Notes under the pieces: model-generated
Seen by the model: the letters and a program-made list of their open reading frames with translations, nothing else
What the model was told of the DNA's origin: nothing
Databases searched by the model: none
Assembly: GCA_001600415.1 (NCBI GenBank)
Contig: BCJX01000002.1
Location: 450,413 to 514,412 of the forward strand
Length of the DNA stretch: 64,000 nucleotides
Direction: 5' to 3'
DNA from: Pascua guehoae
Taxonomy: Eukaryota > Basidiomycota > Tremellomycetes > Trichosporonales > Trichosporonaceae
Shown here: positions 1-11,672 of the stretch, piece after piece
Numbering within the stretch: position 1 is the first letter of the stretch
Layout: each line of letters starts with the position of its first letter
Translations under genes and position numbers: made by a program

Positions 1-1004
1 AAGGTTGTTCAGGGGTCAAATGAGTTGTGAGTATGCCGTGGGGATGGCTTGGCTTCGGGGATGGCGAACGGACGACGAGGGAGGGGGAGGTGGGGATCGT
101 CCCAGGGTTTGGAGGGGGAATGCCTGATGGGGAGTTGTCTGCCACCCGCGGTCTCTGAGAGGGGCTAGGTGGGGAGAAAAGCTGTGAGGAATAGTCCACA
201 TGAGGAACGCACTCATCGATGAGTGGGCTCTCTCCTCCCGTCCATCATTTCTGCCGGGAAAGAGTCCATATGAGGGCAGTCACAGTTGAGCCCCCCCCTC
301 CCCGTCCATCATCTCCTTGAGGAAACATTCCATTGAGCACAGCTACCCACGGCCCCTCTCTCCATTCTTTTCTCTCCTAACCAGCCGTAGCTTCGGCCTA
401 AACCACTACGGCACATCGTACGCCACCGGCCGCCCCCTGGACACGACCACATCCGACGCCAAAGCCCTCGCATTTGGGCTGCACGAACGCGTCTTTGAGA
501 AGGACGGCCAGCTGATCGGCAACCGTGGCGAAAACGGGCACCCGCACGACGTGCCCTGGGGCTTCCGCAAGCTCCTGCAGTACATCCACAAGCACTATAC
601 GGGCCCCGCGGGCCAGGCAATCTACATTACGGAAAACGGGTTTGCGGTCGAGGGCGAGAGCGCGATGAGTATCGCGCAGGCGTGTGATGATGTCCAGCGC
701 CAGCGGTATTTTGCAGGGTATATCCACGAACTGGCGCTGGCGGTCAAGGAGGACGGGATCGATGTGGGCGCGTACATGGCGTGGTCGTTGCTGGAGTAAG
801 TGGTGTGCGATGGGGAGACACGGGCGGGGGGGCGTAAGCTGGGGCTTGTGCAGCTGACACGACAGCAATCTCGAGTGGACGTTTGGGTACGGTCCCCGCT
901 TTGGCATTACGGCCGTTGACCGGTCGTCGCCAGAGTTCACGCGGTACCCGAAGAACTCGGCGCTCATGCTGCGCGGGATCTTTGACCACCTTGTTGCAAA
1001 GTAG
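1..1004 (+). CDS. Beta-glucosidase, glycoside hydrolase family 1 (3' part only)
   Basis: Exons 1-26, 391-795 and 866-1004; the 5' part lies outside the window. The spliced frame reads VVQGSNEFFGLNHYG across the first junction, then YITENG (the catalytic nucleophile Glu motif of GH1) and WSLLDNLEWTFGYGPRFGI across the second. These are hallmark C-terminal GH1 segments. The enzyme hydrolyses terminal beta-glucosyl residues. No secretion signal can be judged because the N-terminus is missing. Both introns have gtgagt/gtaagt donors. The first is 364 nt, several times the usual length here, and holds two diverged copies of a segment containing cccgtccatcat. The second is 70 nt. The stop is TAG at 1002-1004. 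The family is clear; substrate preference cannot be told. Confidence 0.9.
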
Positions 1005-1667
1005 CGTTAGTTGGAGTCGAGTGAATTGCCGGGAACTCAGAGTTATACAACAGAAGAGACGGTGAGGTTTGGCAATGCTACGTAGAACGGAGCGTTGTAT
1101 GGCCGCGTTATATTGTGAGCTCGTTTGCTAGAGACATCACATTGTAGTTGCGACAGAGATTAAATGCAGGAGTGGGAGACTACTGGCAGACTGACAGAAG
1201 TGAGAGACTGCTCGTAGGACGGACAACGAGCCATGGCGTGCAGTGCTGCAGTGCTTTTGTGAGCAGACGCAGCGGATCATCCACCAAAGGGCTGGAGACA
1301 ACGGCTCGGTACCAACCATCCCTCACGATTCTCCTTGCCGTGCTGAGTGGATTAGTACCTCTGTAAGCGTTATGTGGCATACAGGATAGACGTGCAAGAT
1401 GTTGTCGCATACAACTTGTGCTACAAGTCGAGCCGCTCGTGCGATGTGCAGACTGGTTGGTACCATGTCATCGTGTGGTCGGTCCAGTCGTCTCTTCGCT
1501 TTTGAGTCGGGACGATGACGAGGACACTGTCGCTGGGAAGCGCAGAGCAGCGCACATGTCGTACGCAGACCAGCCAGCCCAGTCCTCAATCCTCTGTCCC
1601 CTGCCCATTCTCCCCTCCCACGCCTCCCCCAACACCACCCATACCATCCTCCAGGCCTGAGGGCCCC
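1005..1667. other. Intergenic, no gene seen
   Basis: Between the GH1 stop and the convergent GNAT gene. The open frames here are short, overlapping on both strands and show no recognisable protein features. Confidence 0.6.
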
Positions 1668-2225
1668 TCACTCCACCCTCCTCCGCATAAACATGGTCGC
1701 CTGCGGATTCTCATTGTATCGGGGACACTCCTCGTACCCCTGCCGCCTGTAAAACTTGATCGCCGCGAGCAAGTCGTCCTTTGTGTCGAGGTACGTGTAC
1801 TCGTAGCCGAGCTCGGCGGCAAACGCGTGCAGCTCGGCGAGGAGGCGGTCCGCGACGCGCCCTCCTGCGGGGCCGCGGTGCGAGGGCGCGACGTACAGCC
1901 GCTTGACCTCGGCCGCCCCCGGCGTCGGCAGCGGGCGGAGGATGATGCAGCCGACCACCGACGCGGTGTCTTCTCCCTCGCCATCGACGTCGGCAGCGCG
2001 AGTCTCTCCGTTCGCGTCCCCGGCCCCGTTGGCGGTCCTCGTCGTCGTCCGCTCCGCGAGCCAGATACCCGACCCCTCGTCAAAGTACTTTGCAAACTGC
2101 GCGGGCGTGTCGCGCATCACCACGTTGATCTCCTCGCAGTACGCGTCGACGATCGCACGCGCCTGCGCCTCGTCGTCGCGGGTCGCGCGGTACACGCGCA
2201 CGGGGGCGGGCTGGTCTTGGGTCAT
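1668..2225 (-). CDS. GNAT-family N-acetyltransferase
   Basis: Single exon, 185 aa, start ATG at 2225 (MTQDQPAPVRVYRATRDDE). The frame stays open further upstream, but that extension is Pro/His-rich and unlike the domain, so the internal ATG was chosen. GNAT features in order: an N-terminal beta/alpha segment (EINVVMRDTPAQF), a central strand (SVVGCIILRPLP), then VKRLYVAPSHRGPAGGRVADRLL with the acetyl-CoA pyrophosphate loop (R-x-x-x-G-G), and a C-terminal strand-helix (TYLDTKDDLLAAIKFYRRQGYEE). It transfers an acetyl group from acetyl-CoA to an unknown amine. The insert at about residues 62-82 is acidic and may be a loop. Convergent with the GH1 gene. Confidence 0.85.
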   Translation of the reverse strand: MTQDQPAPVRVYRATRDDEAQARAIVDAYCEEINVVMRDTPAQFAKYFDEGSGIWLAERTTTRTANGAGDANGETRAADVDGEGEDTASVVGCIILRPLPTPGAAEVKRLYVAPSHRGPAGGRVADRLLAELHAFAAELGYEYTYLDTKDDLLAAIKFYRRQGYEECPRYNENPQATMFMRRRVE

Positions 2226-3665
2226 CGTGGGTGTGTGGGTGCTTGGGCGTGGTGTCGGGTGAGGTGAAGTGGGTCGGGGCGTGAGGAAAACGCACTGCCG
2301 AGGCGCTGTGAGGTGCAGGTGACAGCTCAATGTAGTCAGAAGTGTGGTCGTTGCAACGAGCTCGACATTAGCGCGACATACAGTAGTTGATTGATGGCCG
2401 ACGGATGGCCGACGGTGGAGTTTGCCGAGGATAACGAGATGGGCGACTCTTGAATTATTATCCACAGTTTACCCGGTCAGGCACACCCCACCCCGCACTG
2501 TGGGGTCCCCACCCTAAAGGACCACAATCTGGCAACGAGCACCGACGTACCGACTTTCGTTCTTCACAATGCGCTGCAGTGCACCAACTTGGTTTCACCA
2601 ATTGCACGACAGTTCCACAGAGCTGCAAACTGCAAGCTGTAGGCTGGCAGACAGGTCAGAGTCGGTGCGTGGCACTTGTTGAAAGCTGTGCAGCGTAGCA
2701 GGTAGCACTGCCCAGCAAGTGGCCGTCTCACTTCCGAACGCCACCACACCAACTCCTTGTCCCCATGCGTTGTTCTGGCGTCCTCTTCGCCATGACCCAC
2801 AGCCACCGAGCCACCAACGGCAGTCGTCGCCTTTACGGAGACCAAAATTGATTCACTCTCTCACAAGGCTGCAGGCTCGCTCAAACCGCTGGCTTTACTT
2901 TGTCTCTAACATGCTGGGTACTCCAACCGGCCCCCCGATATTGTCGGCTTGCCTCGCCTCGGCTGGGTCGGCAAGACCCCAGACCAGTACAGTGGCGCGC
3001 CACCTACTTATCTACCGATACCAGCAGACTCGATGCGACCGTTTGCAGAACAGTATGGCTGTACCGGGGCTGTGCGAGCTGGCGGGATCCGGCATACATG
3101 CAGCGAGGGTGACCCGTACCTGGTGCTGCAGTTGGTTGGTTGCCCAGTTGGTTGATTGGTTCAAGGGGGTGGCCGGGTAGAGCGCCGCACAGCCCGCAGG
3201 ACTGGTTTGATACCTACACGCCTTGGCATGTGTATTGGTGGGTCTTGCATTCTTGTCTTGTCCTTGTGGGCGCGTTGACAGTGCCAAGACAAGCTGGCAA
3301 AGAGACGCACAGACGAGGTGACTCATGGCGGTGTTCGTCCAACTTGGGGGTTGACCAATGGCAAACATGTACAGACTACTGCCGATGAATGAGTCACCTT
3401 TGTCTTGCACTGCATTCTGCTACACGCACACTACACGCACTGCACGCCTGCACTGTCTCCTCCGATGTCGACCGTCCGAGCATTTATTAACCGAACTCGT
3501 GACTCGAGTGAGCAGAGCGCGCTGGTGTCGAGACGCACAACATATAACCTTGGGACTTGGCGCGACCGATCCCACCCCCTGTCTCTCACCCTCCCGCCCA
3601 ACTTTTCACTCGCCACCCATCCACATACGTAGTTTCTCTTACTTGCCATCCATTCAGCAACACCC
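2226..3665. other. Intergenic 1.4 kb, no convincing gene
   Basis: Divergent promoter region between the GNAT gene (minus) and the membrane-protein gene (plus). The longest frames (about 2719-3180 plus, 3012-3410 minus) overlap each other, lack domain signatures and have no plausible splice continuation. Just upstream of the 3666 ATG the sequence becomes C/T-rich, as is usual for fungal promoters. Confidence 0.5.
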
Positions 3666-5274
3666 ATGGGGTTTCTTCCTGCGACAACCGTCATGGCAGT
3701 GGCGGCCTGGGTCACTCTTGCCTCTGCGTCGCCCCTGCCAACCGCTTCCTACACGCCCGTGTCCCACGTCGTCATCGCACCAACACCTACGCCCACTCTT
3801 CCGGCCGTTGTTGTCCTCGCAGAGGATGAGCCGTGGACGTTTACTGTCATTCGAGCCGTCTGGCCCCAAGAACACGTTGCGGCAACCAAGCAAATGTACA
3901 ACACAATGTACATGACGGCGCAGCTTCTCTTCTTTCTCATGCTCGGCATCCCCGCGGCAGGCGCCTCATGTTAGGCGTATGTGAGTCTCGAGTGTAGGAA
4001 AATGTATCTTTCAACGTGAAGGTTGATATGTTGGCTGATTGGCATCAGTGGTACATTTTGAAAGAATGCCGAGTCGCATGTAGAGCCCGGCGGCGCGACC
4101 TGCAGCGGACGCACGAAGTCAAAGCGTACCGGAAACGGTTCAACACTAACTCGGGCGAGGTTCACCAGGCGCAGCTCGCGCGCCAGGCCCGAATGGCAAA
4201 CCCTTTGGCTACCAGCGATGCTCCTCCTGCCGAGACCCACGAATTACAGCCTCGAATTCAATTCGAGGAGCCTGCAAAGCGAGAGGCGCCTGAGTGGCCT
4301 TTACCTCCAACGCCAGACGAGTATCCAAAGCACGGCGAGTCGTCGTCCACTACCCCATTCATCAAGTCCGAGTCGGCCGGAGGACCTTCAAAGCCCAAGT
4401 CGTACATCCCGTACTCAAAGCTGGCAGCGTCGAGCAGCACTACCCTCCCCGCGTACCGGCCGGTGAGTATCGCGTCCATCGAGACCAATGCGACGCTACC
4501 GTCCTACCACACAGTCGACAGGTTAGGGAACAGGCGGCGGCCTGGTGGGGTCCGGGGAGTCATTGCGACGATTGCATTGTGGTTTTCCCAGCGTGCCGCA
4601 GGGCTGCCCATCTCCGAGTCCAGCTTAGCTCTATCCGAAACGGCGACAGTCCCCACACCAACAGCTCCGACCGCTGCAGCTGACCCGGTGGCGCGGTTTA
4701 CAGCCTTTCCCGCGTCGACGGTGACGCTCGCCTCGGCTGTGAATGCTGTATACCGACGCGAGATACCCGCAACCATGACTCTGACCGGGCCGAGGACCGA
4801 TAATGTGCGCGAAGACACGCGCGACAAAGCGGTAAAGAAGACCGTCGACACTGCGACCGAGGTGACCATCTGGACAACGTATACGGGTGCCCCACCAGTG
4901 GCCACAGTTACTATGGTTACCACCGCGACCGTGGGCGGCAATATCGTCCCCTATCGCGGATGGGCAATGGAGCCTGCCGAAGAAAAGAAGCTTAATTTCA
5001 AGGTGGTGCTGGCTCTCACCATGACTTTTGCCTATGGCCCCGCCGCATTATTCTTCGTGAGTGTACCATGTGTCATGCAAAGGACGTCTCTGATTAATAT
5101 TCCTAGGTCCCCCTCATCCTTTTATTATGTTTGGCACTGATCTTGTGGGTTTTTTTTGCACGTGGAACCGCAAAGAGGCCAAAAGTCGCTGTGCTGACAT
5201 CCAGCCGGATGATGCCAGAGAGCGTGGGAGAAGGTATAGAGAATTGGGGTCGTTCGTTGTGCGGTTTAGATTAA
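3666..5274 (+). CDS. Secreted/membrane protein of unknown function with an internal TAG codon
   Basis: Best model: exons 3666-3980, 4049-5056 and 5107-5274 (496 codons before the stop). The N-terminus is a signal peptide (hydrophobic core AVAAWVTLASASP) followed by a Thr/Pro-rich segment. A first membrane span (QLLFFLMLGIPAAG) leads into a very basic stretch (ECRVACRARRRDL) at the exon 1/2 junction. A Pro/Ser/Thr-rich middle follows, then a long hydrophobic C-terminal segment split by intron 2 (LTMTFAYGPAALFF / VPLILLLCLALILWVFF). Both junctions are phase 0 with gtgagt donors. Codon 103 (3972-3974) is TAG, three codons before the donor. No alternative donor with good consensus keeps the frame, so the reading is interrupted unless the stop is a sequencing error, is read through, or is a true nonsense mutation. 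No family recognised. Confidence 0.6.
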
Positions 5275-6439
5275 TGGNTTTTNCCCCCCCCCCCCCCCCA
5301 TTTTTATGATGCAGTGGTGGGTGGATCGTCCTGAGCCAAGGTTGTACTCGTGTTCCTCAAGCCCAGAGCGGCGTAAGTGGAGATGGCTGCTTGGATAGGC
5401 TGCTGGGAGTCAAAGGCCTTTCTGTATTAACACTTGGCCCGAAACACTGTCACAACTTCTAACGCGTTCTACAAGACGCGCACAGCCAGCGACCTACGGT
5501 CCACAGTTACTGCAGGGACACCGACAGGTATGTGTGACTTTGAAACAATGAGCAGCTGCTTGCACTATCGCACACTGCGCCACGTGCCGACGTTTACCCG
5601 ACAGGCAGCACCAAAGTCCGAACCCTTGCATTCCGAACCCTCGCAAGAGGACCAGCCAGGCGTACCACACCGTGCCCATAGTGCATGCGTACATGCTGCG
5701 CCATACCTGGGCGGCGCCCAGTTACATCTGATCCCGAGTTCCATGTTCCATGTTGGAGGCGGGGAGCAGGTGATATCTCGTGCCTGGCCTCGCTTGGGTC
5801 GGCTGGACGAGGGGAACATGTCGTTATCGTCCTTATCACCTGACTAGCGTCATGGGAATGATGTAACCAAAACCTCCCCCGCCTCCTCTGTTCTCTTTCC
5901 TCCATTGTGCGTTACACACCTCATACAGGGGTTAATCCGCGGCACGCGGGCAAGTTCCTGGTGCAGCTTAACAACAGTTTGACGTGCTTTAACCGGGATC
6001 CCGGGAGCGGCGCCCCGCTCGAACTGGGACCTGTTACTGCAAGTCGGAACTGGGAGTCGAACGTTGCACGCGACCGGGCGCGTCGCCTGGGCCTCTTTGG
6101 TCTTTGGTTCTGTACAGTGCTCTCCGACTAAATCCAATCAGAGACTCAGAGACGGGCCGAGAATCTCTTGGCGTAGGTCATGGCCAATGCCAGAACAGGA
6201 TATATAGAAGAAGGCTCCCCCTCAATCCAGCTCCGTACCCCCTCCCCTTCTCCATCTCTCTCATCTTCATTTACCACCCCCTAGTACCTACATCTTGTTA
6301 TAGTTGCTTGCAACCCACCCAGCGTTCCCCCTCCTGCCATAGCTACCTGGCCCCCAGCAAGCGTCCACCCTCCTGCCATAGCTACCTGCTGCGCCCACTA
6401 TAACGTTTGTGGCCTGCCAAGCCTACCCGCCAGCCCCCC
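5275..6439. other. Intergenic; 16-C run with ambiguous bases, and a short direct repeat before the RING gene
   Basis: A run of 16 C at 5284-5299 has N at 5278 and 5283, so base calls are unsure there. At 6329-6349 and 6368-6388 the 21-nt string starting ccctcctgccatagc occurs twice, 39 nt apart, in the probable 5' leader of the RING gene. No supported gene. Confidence 0.55.
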
Positions 6440-7966
6440 ATGTCATCCACCACCTCGGACTCGGCTTCTGCTGCGCCCTTTTTCTGTCAGCTGTCGAGTC
6501 TATACACTACCGCGGTGAATCGTATCGCTTCCTCGTCAACGCTCCGTCCGGTGCTCTCCATTTCAACAACATTTGCGGACACCACGGCGCCATCTACGAC
6601 AGAGTCGCCCGTTTCGGCTATATCTACCGTTGCATCCCCGGCGTCTACCACCACGTCCCCCATTTCACCGACGAGTGCAACTATCTCGCCATTTTCGCGA
6701 GCGTCGGCCACCTCTACTGCACCTACGAGTGCTGCATCACCTACAACGTCCTGCAGCCTTCCACCTACCAACCAGTTGGTGGAGAAGACCTATGCTCCGC
6801 CCTCCACACCACCTCCAGCTTCAAGTACGACTCGCCTCGCCGATCGCCAGGCAGACCGCATACCCACCCCACGTTTGGCAACGCACATTTCAGACGAGAC
6901 GCAGCATGCCGTGCTCAAGCTCGTGCAAGAACGCGAGGCTGCGCTGGAACGTGCCGTGCGTGCCGAACAAGCCGTCGAGGCTCTCGTTGCTGAAAACGAC
7001 AAAGCCAACGAGACCACTCGACAAGCCGTGGACGAGCGAATCGCCACGGCAGAGTTTTTCAAGTGTGCCGAGATGGCCGCCATCCACGCACGAGATGAAC
7101 CTCTCGAGCGAGCCGAAGCGGCCGAGCGTCTCGCCGCCACAAAAGTCGAGACCAATACGAAACTCGAACAGGACCGCGACGCCGCGCTCGACCGAACCAA
7201 AATCGTCGAGCGGCTCCTCGCCGAAAAGGCAGAGACAAACTTTAGACTCCTCCTGGAGCGCGACGCTGCGCTCGAGCGTCTCAACCGGAAAATCTGGCGG
7301 AGCCCCACTGTGGACTATGACAATCGCCTGCCGGTGCTGGAGGGGATCATGGTCCAAAGCTACAGGACAATGGCTACTCTCACCACAGAGCGGGACCTGG
7401 CGCGCATGCGCGCCACCAGCGCCGAGCGCGACCTCGCCAACGCTAACGAAAACCTCAGAGGCCCCGAGTGGCGGACCAAGGGTGACGAGGCGGCGCAGCG
7501 GCTCGTCGTGCTGCGCCTTGCCCGTCAACGGGATGCGGCCCTCGAACGTGCCAGAAATGCCGAACAGGCCGAGCGGCTGCTGTACTGGGAAAAGCAGAAA
7601 GACGACGCCGCGGCCCGCGCAGCAGCGGCAGAGCTGGAGGCACAAACGGCCAGTCGTGTCAGCGCCGTTGAGCGACAACGCGACCACGCCCTCGAACGCG
7701 CCCAGAAGGCCGAGGCTGCAGAGATCGCCTTGAACGAACAGCAGAAATGCGCAGTGTGCTTTGTCGACGATAGGCGCTGGGCACCAAAAGTCTGTGGGCA
7801 CTTTATCATGTGCGACGGTGAGTATGCTCGCACAGTATTCGCCATCAATGCTGACCATTCAGCCTGCAAAATTGCAATCGTGAGGTCGAGCAGGGTCATT
7901 CGGTGCCCGCACTGTCGGACAGTTATCCCGACTGCCGACGACTTTATTCGGATATTCAGTCCTTAA
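6440..7966 (+). CDS. Coiled-coil RING-finger protein, copy 1
   Basis: Exons 6440-7817 and 7863-7966, 493 aa. Start ATG 6440 (MSSTTSDSASAAP) aligns with the start of the downstream paralogue; an in-frame upstream ATG at 6407 is less likely. Residues 1-160 are Ser/Thr/Pro-rich, about 160-430 form a long charged coiled coil built of ERDAALERA-type repeats, and 437-482 are a C3HC4 RING: C-x2-C-x11-C-x-H-x3-C-x2-C-x11-C-x2-C (CAVC...CGH...C..C...CPHC). The second C-x2-C pair exists only after removal of the 45-nt intron. RING proteins are usually E3 ubiquitin ligases; the substrate is unknown. Tandem paralogue of 9074-11127, sharing the motif LRP-L-IST-TF- near the N-terminus. Confidence 0.85.
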   Translation: MSSTTSDSASAAPFFCQLSSLYTTAVNRIASSSTLRPVLSISTTFADTTAPSTTESPVSAISTVASPASTTTSPISPTSATISPFSRASATSTAPTSAASPTTSCSLPPTNQLVEKTYAPPSTPPPASSTTRLADRQADRIPTPRLATHISDETQHAVLKLVQEREAALERAVRAEQAVEALVAENDKANETTRQAVDERIATAEFFKCAEMAAIHARDEPLERAEAAERLAATKVETNTKLEQDRDAALDRTKIVERLLAEKAETNFRLLLERDAALERLNRKIWRSPTVDYDNRLPVLEGIMVQSYRTMATLTTERDLARMRATSAERDLANANENLRGPEWRTKGDEAAQRLVVLRLARQRDAALERARNAEQAERLLYWEKQKDDAAARAAAAELEAQTASRVSAVERQRDHALERAQKAEAAEIALNEQQKCAVCFVDDRRWAPKVCGHFIMCDGEYARTVFAINADHSACKIAIVRSSRVIRCPHCRTVIPTADDFIRIFSP

Positions 7967-9073
7967 GTGTATGATTTATGTATGGAGCTGCACAACGGTC
8001 CCCGGTAAGGACAACTGACAATGTTGCCTGGCTTAGCCAACGACGGCACACGGATGGTGGGCTTGGGAGCTTGCAGTGGATGTCGACGCCACCTTGTTTG
8101 AGGCGGATGGATATACAGAGAGGTCGCCAGGAAACAGCCAGTCTAATTTACCGACAAGCTCTCCACACCCACACCCGACCTAGCCAAAGCCAAAGCCATG
8201 AGAGTGCTAGACTAGTGTCAAGCTAGACATACATGCTCCGCTGTCCAGCACCATGCCTCGAGTTTGCATTCTTGTAGATCCGCCGGGTACTTTGTGTCGC
8301 GTGAGGCATTGGTTTGCTCGGTTGCTCGGGTGGCTCGGTTGCTCGCTTGGCTCGGCCGGTGAAATCGGATATCCTCGCCTCGTTATCGCCTGACCCAACA
8401 CGGCAGTCGTGCAGTCGTGTGTCAATCAGCTATTGCCTTCATGCAAACATTCTACACTCTTGTCTCCTGCCTGCTGCGCTCGACATGGCACACAACGGTA
8501 CTGAACACTGTGACGCCACGGTTCCCGCTGCCCCGCTGGCTGCTGACCCTTTCAGGTAAAGCTCAACCAGTGAACGTGCGCCGGATACGATTCCTCCCTG
8601 TGCCGAGGCTGGATTGTACCCTCTGCATCACTATGCCTGTAGGTCCGAAGTCGACTCAAAGCTCAACTGAAGGCAGTGCAGCGCATCTACCTTGTACCAC
8701 TCTTGTCTTGGCTCTGCACCGCATCCTGCTCTCACTGTTGGGTCAATCTGCCCAACGGCGCCTTCCCGACCTCTGTCCCAGGCCCGTGGCTGGCTCGAGG
8801 TCAAAGCGCCACGGCGAGTACAGCTTTCAGTACATAGGTCGCAGAAAGAGGCATCGCCTCGTACTTTGTTTTCCACCACCAACACTGTCACTCTCCTTCC
8901 TCTCATCCTCTCACCTCATCGAATAGTTGATTGCCACCGACTCACCCAACTCAACTCTCCTTGTCCTCTCCTTTGACTTGTCATTCCCACCGACCCAGAG
9001 CCCCCACCCCCTCGTCCTGTCTCATAGACGATTGCCACCCTCCCTGCACGTCTTACAGTCTCACCCGTCCACC
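7967..9073. other. Intergenic between the two RING genes
   Basis: About 1.1 kb between the tandem paralogues, with no supported coding region. It is strongly C/T-rich just before the second gene's start (about 8870-9070), a likely promoter and leader. Confidence 0.5.
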
Positions 9074-11127
9074 ATGCCGTCCATCTGCGACTCTAGGCTC
9101 GTCCAACGCCTGTCTGATCGCTATTCTACCGGGGCGACCCGTCGATCGGTAAAGTCCAGACCGACGCTGCGCATTTCGACGACGTTTGTGGATTCTACCC
9201 ACACGCCGTCGACTGAGGGGGCGCTCACCTCAACATCATCGGACTCTGCAGGCCAATCTGCAACCTCGTCGCCCATTGCACCCAAACCATCAGGCTCCAT
9301 TGGGCGGGGGGATGCACCGCCACGCCCCCTTTCACCGCCACTCACGTCTACCACCACGACTCCCACGGGACCGACCGGGGTGGACGCTACGACACCCTCT
9401 ACAATCACACCGCGCACGGTACACCCTAGTGCACCGCTTCCATCATCGTCCCTATCCTCCACTGCCCCATTGGTGACGGCGGACTCTGGCGTACTCGTTC
9501 GAACCGATGCTTCTCGGGGCTCTGTCACACGACGCCCAACGATATCTTCCGCCCAGTCTCACATCACTCACGCCGCCCACGAGGCACTCAAGACGTGTCT
9601 CCCCGACATGCTGCTCACGATCATCCCCGCCGAACAGAGGCTCATGCCCGACCAGTTCCGGACGCTGTATGCCTTGGGACTTGCAGCCGTGGGCGAGGTG
9701 CTCCGTACGCCGTACCTACTGGACCGGGGGTTTTGCGCCGCCTCGTACGCTACCCTCTTGCGCCCAATTCTTGAGCGGCAGGTCGAACCCGTTATCAAGA
9801 TGTGGGCCGCGCAGCATAAGGTTCTCTCACAACTTGCCGTGTGTGGGTGCTTGGGGGAGAAGGGGGAGCATCGGCGGCCGCAACAGCTCGACCTCCGGCA
9901 GTGGTCGACATTTGCGCAGAGCGTGTCCATCGAAGCCGAGATGGCTACCGACTTACTTGTGCGGGAGCGAGACGGGGCCAACGCGCGCGCCCACCGCGCC
10001 GAGGCCATGGTGGAGGAGCTGAAACTGGCCAATGCAAAGCTCATGTGCGAGCTCGACATGGCCCTCGACCGTGCCATCCGCACCCATGCCCAGTTAGCGA
10101 ACGGTATCGCCCCCTCAAAAGACCAGGGCCAGAACACTGACACTGAGACGGCAGCGGCTGGTGACTTGCCATCCTGCACCAACGACAACGCTGTGGACGA
10201 GCGCGTGCGCCTCATCCGCCTGAGGGACGCACTTGAGAGTGAGCGCGTGCGCCTCCAGCTCCAACGCGATGCCGCCGTCGCCGAGCTCGAGCGCGTGAAA
10301 TGTGAGCTCGAAGAGGCTGCCACCGAACGCAGCCGCCTGGAAGCCCAGCGCGATCAGGCTGTCAACCAGCGCGTGCGCCTCGTGGGTCAGAGAGACGCAG
10401 CCGTCGGGCGCGCCAACCGCTCCGAGACCGCTGAACGCCTCCTGCGCGAGGAAAAGCAGAAATCGATTGGCGAAATGATCGTCCTGCGCGAGACGGGGCG
10501 CGCGCACAGCCGGGTCGTTGCGGAAAAGGACCTGGCAATCCACAAGCTCTTACAAGAACGCGACCGCGCGCTCAACCGACTGAATCTCGCAGAGAAGGAG
10601 AATGACATAACACGGGAGGGCGCAAAGGTTACACAGACTTTGCTCGACGGAGCTCTCCGTAGTCTCAAGGCGGTGGAGAGAGAGCGCTTCGAAGTCGGCG
10701 AACGCATCAAGATTGTAGAGAAGGAGCGCGACGACGCTGTCAAACATGGGAGGATTATGGAGGAGATGTGGTCGCGACTTGCCGACGACGAGGAGGCTCG
10801 TGGCCTGGCCAATGTGGACGACGACGACGAACGCAACCGGTGCACGGTGTGCTTGTCAGAGCAAAGGCAGTGGGCACCGACAGTGTGTGGTCACTTTAAC
10901 ATGTGCGGCAGTGAGTATGCCCGGCACCCAACAAGCAGGACAGGCAAGACCTCTCAAGCCTACTCCATTCGACACAGTTTGAGTCTGGCCCCGTACAAAA
11001 CTGACAACCAGGCTGCCGCGACTCGATCATCAAATCCAGTCAACAGCTACAGGCACCCATCAAGTGTCCAACCTGTTGCGCCGTGATCAAAGGCCGCAAC
11101 GACTTTCTCCGCATCTACAGTCCATGA
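9074..11127 (+). CDS. Coiled-coil RING-finger protein, copy 2
   Basis: Exons 9074-10910 and 11012-11127, 650 aa, start MPSICDSRLVQRL. The architecture is as in the upstream paralogue: a low-complexity Ser/Thr/Pro N-terminus, then a unique segment of about 100 aa (HEALKTCLPDMLLTIIPAEQ, then PDQFRTLYALGLAAVGEVL) absent from copy 1, then a long Arg/Glu coiled coil, and a C-terminal RING (CTVC...CGH...C..C...CPTC) at about 590-640. The intron (101 nt) sits at the same place in the RING as in copy 1, so it predates the duplication. Both copies end with matching tails (DDFIRIFSP and NDFLRIYSP). Unspliced, the frame runs on to a stop near 11086 without completing the RING. Probable E3 ligase, target unknown. 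Confidence 0.85.
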
Positions 11128-11578
11128 GTCCGCAGGCCGGAAGTACTCCACACAAGGCGAGGCGGGAGATCGAGATGAACGGTCCAGGCGACGGGCCATT
11201 GTTGTATATCATTGCCTTGTTTTAGCTCATGTAGAGGTGCCCGAGAGTGAGCATGGACTGCCGTGGAGGGTGATACGAGTCTGCATGAGGGAGAGTACAA
11301 TATTAAAGTTGGAATCACAGTCCAGCGAGACAGACCGACAAACCTCGGTGAGCCACGAGCGCATGGCCATTCTAACAGGTGGCCTCCGGGTTACCACAAT
11401 GGCACAAACCGTGGCCGCACGTCCCTTGCATGGCACTTCCTGCATGCTGTAGATTGCATCCTACATTTCCTACACGCGGGACTGGAAAATCGACGGACCC
11501 GCACACAGACTTCTTCCCTTCCACTCCAAACACCAAAAACATTCCGATCTCGCCCTCTTCGAGCTCGATCCGCTTGCT

Positions 11579-11672
11579 GCCTTCTACCCGAATTGAACGG
11601 GTGACCCTTTCATACCGCACGTCTGAAGTAGACACTACTAGTGAAAAATTCTAACCACTGAACTAAGAAGGC
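11579..11672 (-). tRNA. tRNA-Thr(AGU), intron-containing, copy A
   Basis: Acceptor stem GCCTTCT/AGAAGGC, discriminator A. A box TAGTTCAGTGG fits TRGYNNARNNG and B box GTTCAATTC fits GTTCRANNC. Anticodon stem TTTCA/TGAAA with loop CTAGTA, anticodon AGT. A 22-nt intron follows position 37. The mature length without the intron is 72 nt. A T5 Pol III stop lies at 11535-11539 (minus strand). Confidence 0.85.
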
